A stretch of DNA of 64,000 nt from assembly GCF_030718205.1 (NCBI RefSeq), contig NZ_JAUZQF010000019.1:219436-283435 (forward strand), read 5' to 3'. Origin of the DNA: Nonomuraea turcica. GTDB taxonomy: Bacteria > Actinomycetota > Actinomycetes > Streptosporangiales > Streptosporangiaceae. Shown piece by piece: positions 6,828 through 13,675 of this stretch. Position 1 is the first letter of the stretch, and every line of letters starts with the position of its first letter. The position numbers and the translations under genes are program-made. Under the pieces are notes generated by a model that was not told where the DNA came from, searched no databases, and saw only the letters and a list, made by a program, of their open reading frames with translations.

Positions 6828-9161
6828 TCAAGGGATCAGGCGGACGTCCTTCGTCATCACGAACATCACCCGATGGCCCAGCTGGATCTGGTGGTAGCGG
6901 GTTTTGCCGGTGGTCGTGACGTGCTTGGACGGGTGGAACGCGCCGGTGGCGTAGTAGGAGCCGGTGATGGTGTCGCCCACTGCGTACGTCTGCCCGGGGG
7001 AGATCGTGTACTGGAGTGGGGTCAATGGCTGGTACGACGAAGGGTCCCGCGTATAGGCAGACTTTTCGGGATAGGCGCGGCCATACACCTTGGTGTTGGG
7101 TTTCAACGGAGTGACCAGTTGGCCCTTGGCCGGGACGGCGGTGGGGCTCGCGGCCGGGTTGTGGAACCACGCCTTCTGGCCCAGGTACCAGATGGCGGTC
7201 CAGTCGCCCCGCCGCTCGGCGACGGCGAAGCGCTGACCCGTCGCGGCGCGGGCGGAGTGGTCGTGCACGCTGTAGGAGCCGGGCTTGCCCACGTGCTTGC
7301 CCACGTCGGTGACCAGCGGGGCGGTCTCGCTCGGCGCCGTGTGCAGCCAGACGGTGGCGGCGCCGTGCGGCGGGCAGTCCGGGCCGCTGGTGGTGGCGGG
7401 GCCCTGGGCGCCTTGGGCGTTGGCGAGGCCCTGGCCGCCTTGAGGGGCGGCGATGCCCTGGCCGCCTCGGGGAGCGGCGGGGCCCTGGTCGCTCATGGGA
7501 ACGGCGAGGCCCGGGGCGCTCTGGGCGGTGGGGCCCTGGGCGTTCTTGGCGGCGGGGGCCTGGTCGCTCTTGGTGGCGAGGCAGCCGGTGAAGCGAGGGC
7601 GGTTGGTCTCGTACGACGGGCGGATCATGACGGAGTCGCCGCCCTTCACGGCCGTGAGCGGACTGCCCATCAGGTCGAAGTAGTGGGCCCAGTCCCAGTA
7701 GGGGCCGGGGTCGTTGTGCATGCCGGCGACGGACTTGGGGGTGCTGCCCGGGACGTTGTCGTGGCCCAGGATGTGGGCGCGATCGAGTGGGATGCCGTAC
7801 TTGTCGGCCAGATAACGGACGAGCTTGGCGGACGCCCGGTACATCGCCTCCGTGTACCACGACCCGCCCTTCGCCAGGTACCCCTCGTGTTCAATGCCGA
7901 TGGAACGGGTGTTGACGTCCCAGTTGCCCGCATGCCAGGCGATGTCCCTCGTCGCCACGTGCTGGGCGACATGTCCGTCACGGGAGCGGATCGTGTAGTG
8001 CCAGCTCACGTACTTCGGGTCGCCGATCATGGCGGGGATGCCCTGGAAGGTGCCTTCCGTGTCGTGGATGACGATGTAGTCGACGGATCGGGGGCGCAGC
8101 AGGCGGTCGTGGTTGCCGTAGTCCCTGTTGTTCTTCTTGCCGAAGCGCTGGTAGGCGGCGGGCATCCAGGCGCAGGCGAGGGAGGCCGGGCACTCCGCCG
8201 TCGCGGGCCTTTCCACCGGCGGTTCCGCCTGCTCGGCAGACCAATCCTGGGACAGGGGAGCGCTGTTCATGGACGGCAGCCCGTCGCCGTCCGCACCGAG
8301 GACGGGCTGCCCGTCGGCCCCGCCGACCGGCCGGGTGCCGGCTGCCGTCTGCGGGGTGTCGCCTGCCGCCTGCTGGTCATTGACGTCCGGCAGCGGTGGA
8401 TAGCCCGCCGCCGGCTGGGCGCCCTCGCCGGCGCCGGAGGACTGGGCCTCCGTGCCGGTGTACGGAACACGCAGGCCCGGTACGGGGTCCAGCCGCACCA
8501 CGTGCCCGTCGTCGGTGCGGCGCAGCATCCCCTCCTGGATCACCGCGAACACCTCGTCGGCGAACTCCCGCGCCGCTGCCGGGTCCTCCGCTCCCGAGTA
8601 TCGGGCGATCGCGTCGTACCAGTCGGCCGGGTCGGTGCTGGGGCGGTGCTGGTAGGAAGCGAGCAGGGCGGCGCCGGCGCGGATGTTCGCGGAAGGGTCG
8701 GTCCGCAGCCGGGCCGGCTCCACGCCGGCCAGCCGCCCCGCCTCGGGCAGCGTGGTCCGCGGCGTCGCCTGGACCGTCCGCGGCGCAGTCTGGATCGTCC
8801 GTGGCGCCGCATGGGCGGTCCGCAGCGCCGCGGCGGGCGGCGCTGCGGTGGACCGGCCCCGGTGTGGCGGCATCGGCCGGGCCTCGTCCCCCCGGGCGTC
8901 TCCCAGTGCGTCGCCGATCACAGTAGAGCCGGTGGGGATCGCGTCCACGAGGTGCATCGGCCCGTATCCGCCGGCGGTGCTCGGCCACCCTCCGTGCGTG
9001 TCCCACCGGGACCCCAGGTACGCGACCCCGAGCAGCACGCTCACCGGCACCCCGAATTCGCGGGCGGCGGCCACGAAATCGTGCTGCCGCCCCGAGGCGA
9101 GGTCCTCCCCGGGCGCGGTGAGCACACCGGCGGCAAGGATGGCGGCGAGCAAGATCTGCAT
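6828..9161 (-). CDS. Secreted N-acetylmuramoyl-L-alanine amidase (Amidase_2 type)
   Basis: A 777-residue exported cell-wall hydrolase that would cleave the amide bond between muramic acid and the stem peptide. A short signal peptide (MQILLAAILAAGVLTA) is followed by a helical N-terminal region. Next comes a low-complexity linker with PRT-type repeats (TAPRTVQATPRTT). The Amidase_2 domain spans about residues 355-520 and shows VIHDTEGT (His near 366), SWHYTI, GIEHEG and a closing HNDPG for zinc binding. A second linker holds degenerate QGPAA/GGQG repeats. The C-terminal part has SH3-like segments (WTAIWYLGQKAWFHNP, TGSYYATGAF). The ATG at 9161 has GGGGGAG upstream and starts the signal peptide; an open extension to 9359 is ignored. 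Its neighbours make cell-wall amino sugars (glmS). Confidence 0.85.
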   Translation of the reverse strand: MQILLAAILAAGVLTAPGEDLASGRQHDFVAAAREFGVPVSVLLGVAYLGSRWDTHGGWPSTAGGYGPMHLVDAIPTGSTVIGDALGDARGDEARPMPPHRGRSTAAPPAAALRTAHAAPRTIQTAPRTVQATPRTTLPEAGRLAGVEPARLRTDPSANIRAGAALLASYQHRPSTDPADWYDAIARYSGAEDPAAAREFADEVFAVIQEGMLRRTDDGHVVRLDPVPGLRVPYTGTEAQSSGAGEGAQPAAGYPPLPDVNDQQAAGDTPQTAAGTRPVGGADGQPVLGADGDGLPSMNSAPLSQDWSAEQAEPPVERPATAECPASLACAWMPAAYQRFGKKNNRDYGNHDRLLRPRSVDYIVIHDTEGTFQGIPAMIGDPKYVSWHYTIRSRDGHVAQHVATRDIAWHAGNWDVNTRSIGIEHEGYLAKGGSWYTEAMYRASAKLVRYLADKYGIPLDRAHILGHDNVPGSTPKSVAGMHNDPGPYWDWAHYFDLMGSPLTAVKGGDSVMIRPSYETNRPRFTGCLATKSDQAPAAKNAQGPTAQSAPGLAVPMSDQGPAAPRGGQGIAAPQGGQGLANAQGAQGPATTSGPDCPPHGAATVWLHTAPSETAPLVTDVGKHVGKPGSYSVHDHSARAATGQRFAVAERRGDWTAIWYLGQKAWFHNPAASPTAVPAKGQLVTPLKPNTKVYGRAYPEKSAYTRDPSSYQPLTPLQYTISPGQTYAVGDTITGSYYATGAFHPSKHVTTTGKTRYHQIQLGHRVMFVMTKDVRLIP

Positions 9162-9283
9162 GACATCTCCCCCGTGCAACGTCACGATCTGACTACTCAG
9201 CGTAACTGTTCCCAGAAAGGGATGTGTCAGACGGGACAGGTGATACGGATGAGGTCGCTGTTCATACCGCGTGGCGGAGTTAA

Positions 9284-9307
9284 ATCCTGCCCGATATCGG
9301 GCAGGAT
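9284..9307. promoter_or_regulatory. Perfect 24-bp palindrome, putative operator
   Basis: The arms ATCCTGCCCGAT and ATCGGGCAGGAT are perfectly complementary with no spacer. The site lies between the divergent amidase gene and the small gene ahead of glmS, directly next to a putative -35 element at 9309. I do not recognise the cognate regulator. Confidence 0.6.
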
Positions 9308-9308
9308 G

Positions 9309-9338
9309 TTGGCGTGTCTCGTTCCAGAGCCGTAGTGT
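9309..9338 (+). promoter_or_regulatory. Putative leaderless promoter
   Basis: TTGGCG (9309-9314), an 18-base spacer and TAGTGT (9333-9338) end eight bases before the GTG at 9347. This layout is typical of leaderless actinomycete transcripts and supports the later start for the small gene. Confidence 0.4.
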
Positions 9339-9346
9339 CCTCCTCT

Positions 9347-9622
9347 GTGTCCACGGCACGACATCCGTACGAAGATCTCATCGCGCACCTCACCAGGACG
9401 AGCCCGCTGGGGCCTGGAGAGGCCGCCCGCGTGGTCGCCGACGTGCTGTCGTACTTCTTCGAGTCCGTCGAGGAGTACGTCCGCCGCCGCCACGGCGAGC
9501 TGAAGTCCCGCGGTCTCACCAACGACGAGATCTTCCCCAGGATCGCCGCCGAGTTACGCGGCCGCCGCGTGGCCGCCCCAGAGCTGTCGCTCCGGCAGCT
9601 TCGCAGAATCGTTTACGGATAA
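9347..9622 (+). CDS. Small conserved protein of unknown function upstream of glmS
   Basis: A 91-residue soluble, helical, charged protein. Notable stretches are RHPYEDLIAHL, EEYVRRRHGELK and a C-terminal APELSLRQLRRIVYG, which look conserved, but I cannot name the family. GTG at 9347 fits a leaderless promoter; GTG at 9314 would add 11 residues but would lie inside that promoter. The gene ends 14 bases before glmS on the same strand, so the two are probably co-transcribed. A perfect palindrome lies just upstream. The link to amino-sugar synthesis is inferred from position only. Confidence 0.65.
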   Translation: MSTARHPYEDLIAHLTRTSPLGPGEAARVVADVLSYFFESVEEYVRRRHGELKSRGLTNDEIFPRIAAELRGRRVAAPELSLRQLRRIVYG

Positions 9623-9636
9623 AGAGGAGGACCTCG

Positions 9637-11457
9637 ATGTGCGGAATCGTGGCCTACGTAGGCCCCAAGGACGCAGCGCCCATCCTGCTGGAGGGCATGC
9701 AGCGGCTTGAGTACCGGGGCTACGATTCGGCGGGGATCGTGGTGTCCAACAAAGGGCTGAAGGTCCGCAAGTGCAAGGGCCGGGTGGCCGACCTGGCCAA
9801 GGTCGTGCCCACGCGGTTCAAGGGCGGCCTGGGCATCGGGCACACCCGATGGGCCACGCACGGCGTGCCCAGCGATGAGAACGCCCACCCGCACCTGTCG
9901 GCCGACCAGCGCATCGCGGTCGTGCACAACGGCATCATCGAAAACGCCGGCGAGCTGCGCGCCAAGCTGATCGCTGACGGTGTCGAGTTCGCCTCGGAGA
10001 CCGACACTGAGGTGCTCGCCCACCTGATCGCCCACGCCGTCGACGAGAACGACTCCCTGGAGGAGGCGGTCAGGAAGACGCTCAAGAGCATCGTCGGCAC
10101 CTACGGCATCGCGGTCATCGACGCCGAGCGGCCCGGCGAGGTGGTCGTGGCGCGCAACGGCAGCCCGATCGTGCTCGGCATCGGCGAGAAGGAGATGTTC
10201 GCCGCCTCCGACGTGGCCGCCCTGGTCCGCTACACCCGCCAGGTCGTGCACCTGGAGGACGGCGAGCTGGCCGTGCTCAAGGCCGACGGCTTCCACACCT
10301 TCGCCAGCGACGCCCGCGAGACGGCCAAGGAGCCGCTGACCGTCGACTGGGACGCCGGCCACTACGACACCGGCGGCTACGAGCACTACCTGCTCAAGGA
10401 GATTTCCGAGCAGCCCGAGACGATCACCCGCACGATGAGCGGCCGGCTCGACGAGCGCTTCCACGTGGCCCACCTGGGCGGGCTCAACATGGACGCCCGT
10501 GAGACGCGCGGCTTCCGGCGTGTGAAGATCATCGGCTGCGGTTCGGCGTACTACTCGGGGCAGATCGGCGCGCAGCTCATCGAGGAGCTGGCGCGCATCC
10601 CGTCCGACGCCGAGCCGGCCAGCGAGTTCCGCTACCGCAACCCGGTCGTCGACCCCGACACGCTCTACGTCGCGATCAGCCAGTCGGGCGAGACCTACGA
10701 CACGCTCGCCGCCGTGCAGGAGCTCAAGCGCAAGGGCGGCCGGGTCATCGGCATCGTCAACGCCGTGGGCAGCGCCATCGCCCGCGAGGTGGACGGCGGC
10801 ATCTACCTGCACGCAGGGCCGGAGGTCTCCGTCGCCTCGACCAAGGCGTTCACCTCGACCGCGATCGCGTTCGCGCTGCTCGCGCTGCACCTGGGCCGGG
10901 TGCGCGACCTGTCGCCGGCCGACGGGCGGCGCATCGTGGAGGGCCTGCGCCGGCTGCCGGGGCAGATCGAGGAGATCCTCACCCAGGGCGACAAGATCGC
11001 CGAGCTGGCGCGCAAATACGCCGAGCACCCGAGCATGATGTTCGTCGGCCGCGTGCGCGGCTACCCGGTGGCCAGGGAGGGCGCGCAGAAGCTCAAGGAG
11101 ATCTCGTACGTGCACGCCGAGGCCTACCCGGCCAGCGAGCTCAAGCACGGCCCGCTCGCGTTGATCGGCCCCGACATGCCCACGGTCGCGATCGTCCCCG
11201 ACGACGAGCTGCTCGACAAGAACCTCACCACGCTCGGCGAGATCCGCACCCGCGGCGGCCGGGTGCTGATGGTGGGCCACCGCGAGCCCGAGCACAAGCT
11301 GGCCGACGACGTGATCGTGATCCCCAAGAACGAGATCGAGCTCGACCCGATCCTGCTCACGATCCCGCTCCAGCTGCTCGCCTACCACGCCGCGGTCGCG
11401 CTCGAACGCGATGTGGACAAGCCGCGCAATCTTGCAAAGAGCGTAACTGTCGAGTAA
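9637..11457 (+). CDS. glmS: Glutamine--fructose-6-phosphate aminotransferase (isomerizing)
   Basis: A 606-residue enzyme that makes glucosamine-6-phosphate from fructose-6-phosphate and glutamine, the first step to UDP-GlcNAc and peptidoglycan. The N-terminal class II glutamine amidotransferase domain starts with the catalytic cysteine at position 2 (MCGIVAYVG). It continues with LEYRGYDSAG, HTRWATHG and HNGIIEN. Two SIS sugar-isomerase domains follow, with GCGSAYYSG, SQSGETYDT, EVSVASTKAFTS and a final KPRNLAKSVTVE. The length is normal for GlmS. A GAGGAGG site precedes the ATG. It follows a small gene by 14 bases and is near a cell-wall amidase. No glmS ribozyme-like structure was noticed. 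Confidence 0.97.
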   Translation: MCGIVAYVGPKDAAPILLEGMQRLEYRGYDSAGIVVSNKGLKVRKCKGRVADLAKVVPTRFKGGLGIGHTRWATHGVPSDENAHPHLSADQRIAVVHNGIIENAGELRAKLIADGVEFASETDTEVLAHLIAHAVDENDSLEEAVRKTLKSIVGTYGIAVIDAERPGEVVVARNGSPIVLGIGEKEMFAASDVAALVRYTRQVVHLEDGELAVLKADGFHTFASDARETAKEPLTVDWDAGHYDTGGYEHYLLKEISEQPETITRTMSGRLDERFHVAHLGGLNMDARETRGFRRVKIIGCGSAYYSGQIGAQLIEELARIPSDAEPASEFRYRNPVVDPDTLYVAISQSGETYDTLAAVQELKRKGGRVIGIVNAVGSAIAREVDGGIYLHAGPEVSVASTKAFTSTAIAFALLALHLGRVRDLSPADGRRIVEGLRRLPGQIEEILTQGDKIAELARKYAEHPSMMFVGRVRGYPVAREGAQKLKEISYVHAEAYPASELKHGPLALIGPDMPTVAIVPDDELLDKNLTTLGEIRTRGGRVLMVGHREPEHKLADDVIVIPKNEIELDPILLTIPLQLLAYHAAVALERDVDKPRNLAKSVTVE

Positions 11458-11517
11458 TCGGCTCTAATTCAGCCGCAAAGCTCGTTATTCCGCTGCGAAC
11501 GACATAAATTCAGTGGT

Positions 11518-12309
11518 GTGCGGCCGTTCGACCAACACAGGCCTAATCCCGCACGCATGTACGACTACATGCTCGGCGGGTCGGCCAACTACGCGGTCGA
11601 CCGGGAGGCCATCGAGCAGCTCGCGGAGCTGATCCCGGAGGCGGTCCCGCTGGCCCGCGCCAACCGGGCCTTCCTGCAGCGTGCCGTTCGGTACGTGGCC
11701 GCCGCCGGAGTACACCAGTTCCTCGACCTGGGCAGCGGGCTGCCGACCCAGGGCAGCGCGCACGAGGTCGCACCCGAGGCCCGGGTCGTCTACGTCGACC
11801 ACGACCCGGTGGTCGCCACGCACGCCAAGGCCCTGCTCGCGGAGCTCGCCGAAGCACGAGCTCCGCGAGCTCCGGGCAGGGCCGTCGTGGTCGAGGCCGA
11901 CCTGCTGGACCCCGATGACGTGCTTGCCCAGGCCGGGCGGTTCCTCGACCTGGCCGAGCCGGTCGGGGTGCTGCTGGTGTCGATCCTGCACTTCCTGCCC
12001 GACTCCGCGCAGCCGCAGCGGGCGGTGGCCGCGCTGCGCGAGCGGATGCCCCCCGGCAGCCATCTCGTGATCACCCACGCCACCACCCGAGGACGGCTGG
12101 AGGAGGAGCGGCCGCAGGGCCCGGCGGCGAGTGGCGGCGATCGTACGCCCGCCGAGATCCGCGCGTTCTTCGGCGATTTCGCGCTGGAGCCGCCGGGGCT
12201 GGTGCAAGCCGTCGACTGGCGTCCTGACCGGCCCAAACTGGTGGGGGACTGGTCGTTGCCGTCGTCACTGATGGCGGGCGTGGCGAAAAAGGTAGCAGCG
12301 AAAAAGTAG
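11518..12309 (+). CDS. SAM-dependent methyltransferase, DUF574 (PF04672) family
   Basis: A 263-residue protein with a Rossmann methyltransferase fold. RPNPARMYDYMLGGSANYAVDREA at the N-terminus is the signature of this actinobacterial family. The SAM loop is FLDLGSGLPTQGSAHEVA and the acidic strand 2 end is VVYVDHDPVV. HFLPDS and a FGDFALEPPGLV segment follow. The start is a GTG at 11518. Family members are very abundant in actinomycetes and their substrates are largely unknown. A second member occurs in this window at 56440. It follows glmS by 60 bases on the same strand, with no obvious functional link. Confidence 0.88.
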   Translation: MRPFDQHRPNPARMYDYMLGGSANYAVDREAIEQLAELIPEAVPLARANRAFLQRAVRYVAAAGVHQFLDLGSGLPTQGSAHEVAPEARVVYVDHDPVVATHAKALLAELAEARAPRAPGRAVVVEADLLDPDDVLAQAGRFLDLAEPVGVLLVSILHFLPDSAQPQRAVAALRERMPPGSHLVITHATTRGRLEEERPQGPAASGGDRTPAEIRAFFGDFALEPPGLVQAVDWRPDRPKLVGDWSLPSSLMAGVAKKVAAKK

Positions 12310-12363
12310 CTGTTTGACCGAATTAATCCCGCTATTTCAGCATCTATCTTCGGCGCGATCTCA

Positions 12364-12375
12364 ACACGTACGTGT
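12364..12375. promoter_or_regulatory. 12-bp palindrome upstream of the TctC-like lipoprotein
   Basis: ACACGTACGTGT is a perfect palindrome about 60 bases before the lipoprotein start. It could be a regulator site. The evidence is symmetry and position only. Confidence 0.3.
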
Positions 12376-12436
12376 GCATCTCTCTGTAATGGGTGAATAA
12401 CTTAGGGTAAGGAGGGGTCGGGCGAAGGAGAGGCAC

Positions 12437-13387
12437 ATGCGCCGTCGGCGGTTCGTCGCATGGGGGCTGGGCGTGGCCGCGATCGCGGCCGGCTGCGGGA
12501 CCGGGCACGTCACCGGCGGCGCCGGGGCGGGGCGGCGGGCCGAGTTCTCGATCAACCCGGGCGGGCGCCGCTGGGACCGGGTCGGGCAGGCGTTCGCCGG
12601 CGCGGCCCGCACCTCCGGATACGAGACCGGCACCGGGACGAGGATCACCGTGACCGGCCTGCCCGCGCTGGCCGCCGCCGAGCTGAACAATGCCGAGACG
12701 CTGCTCGACACCGCCACGCCGCTGTCCAGGCTGGCCGGCGACGTGGAGGTCGTGGTCGTGCCCGCGAACTCCCGCTTCAAGGACTTCGCCGACTTCGGCG
12801 CCCACCTGCTGGCCCGGCCGGGCCAGACGCCGCTGGCGGGCGGGCCGGAGGGGGCGCCCGACCACCTGCTGTTCGGACTGATCGCCAAGGGGCTCGGCGC
12901 GGACACCAGGCAGGTCGACTACACCGGCTACCCCAGCAGCCAGGAGGCCATGATCGCGCTGCTGTCCGGCAAGGCCTCGGCCGCCGCCGGGCTGCTCCCG
13001 GACTGGCGTGGGAGCATCGGCCAAGGCCGGGTGCGGGCGCTGGCGGTCTCCTCCGCCGTCCGGGTGCCCGACTTCGACGTGCCGACGTTGCTGGAGTCCG
13101 GCGTACGCGTGGACTTCGCCGACTGGACGGCGGCCTTCGGGCCCGACGACATGCCGGAGGAGAGCCGCGCATCGGCCATTCGCATGTGCGAGGACGTCAC
13201 CGGCTCGCCCGGCTGGCGGGCCGCCTGCCGGGCGGCCGGCTGGATCTCGATCCCGCTCAGCGGCGACGACTTCGCGCGATGGCTCGGCTCCGAGGTGGAG
13301 CGCACCCGCGCCGTCCTGCGGGACCTCGGCCTCGTGGACGCGACCAAAGCCACAACATGCTGGGGTAGTTGCGGGAACGGCCACTAG
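12437..13387 (+). CDS. TctC/Bug-type extracytoplasmic solute-binding lipoprotein (orphan)
   Basis: A 316-residue lipoprotein. The signal peptide has an RRRR start and a lipobox ending IAAGC, so Cys20 would be lipidated. The mature part resembles tripartite tricarboxylate transporter binding proteins: VVVPANSRFKDFADFGAHLL, LFGLIAKGLGAD and VPTLLESGVRVDF are in the expected order. Such proteins bind small carboxylates outside the cell and normally work with TctA/TctB membrane subunits. No such genes lie nearby, so this is an orphan binding protein or sensor. The ATG at 12437 has GGAGAGGCAC upstream. The B12 riboswitch begins just after its stop, but it belongs to the next gene. Confidence 0.8.
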   Translation: MRRRRFVAWGLGVAAIAAGCGTGHVTGGAGAGRRAEFSINPGGRRWDRVGQAFAGAARTSGYETGTGTRITVTGLPALAAAELNNAETLLDTATPLSRLAGDVEVVVVPANSRFKDFADFGAHLLARPGQTPLAGGPEGAPDHLLFGLIAKGLGADTRQVDYTGYPSSQEAMIALLSGKASAAAGLLPDWRGSIGQGRVRALAVSSAVRVPDFDVPTLLESGVRVDFADWTAAFGPDDMPEESRASAIRMCEDVTGSPGWRAACRAAGWISIPLSGDDFARWLGSEVERTRAVLRDLGLVDATKATTCWGSCGNGH

Positions 13388-13399
13388 ATGTAGGATCCT

Positions 13400-13580
13400 G
13401 ATCGTCGCTGGTTCGCCTCCCCGGAGGCGAAGCAAAAGGGAACCCGGTGCGATTCCGGGGCTGCCCCGCAGCGGTGAGCGGGAACGACCGCCGTCATGAG
13501 CACTGGAGCGATCTGGGAAGCGACGGCCATTAGGAGCCTTTGAGCGCGCCCGCGAGCCCGAAGACCTGCCAGTGGCGTGC
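13400..13580 (+). ncRNA. Cobalamin (adenosylcobalamin) riboswitch ahead of nrdAB
   Basis: The leader contains the B12-box elements in order: AAAAGGGAACCCGGTGCGA, then GCTGCCCCGCAGCGGTGA, a GGAAGCGACGGCCA segment, and the 3' closing GAGCCCGAAGACCTGCCA. Together they match the conserved core of cobalamin riboswitches. It lies in the 288-base space between the lipoprotein gene and nrdA. In Streptomyces coelicolor the class Ia nrdABS operon is repressed by B12 through such a riboswitch, and the same logic is expected here: B12 turns off the oxygen-dependent reductase when the B12-dependent class II enzyme can work. Confidence 0.93.
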
Positions 13581-13675
13581 AGTGTCCATGGCCTCGAGGG
13601 AGGGCCGCGGAGCGACGGGGACCCGCCGTGCTCTCGCGCTGCCCTCACGGGGATGAGCTCGCGAGGAGAGAGCAC

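Noticed and set aside
6753..9335. 860-codon plus-strand frame opposite the amidase gene
   Set aside because: The minus-strand amidase has a signal peptide, zinc motifs and a ribosome site. The plus frame is Gly/Arg/Val-rich without motifs.
9314..9346. GTG at 9314 as the start of the small gene before glmS
   Set aside because: It lies between the putative -35 and -10 elements. A later GTG at 9347 fits a leaderless promoter and the conserved-looking N-terminus.
9584..9640. glmS ribozyme upstream of glmS
   Set aside because: Only 14 bases separate the small gene from glmS, so there is no room for the ribozyme core, which is known from Firmicutes.
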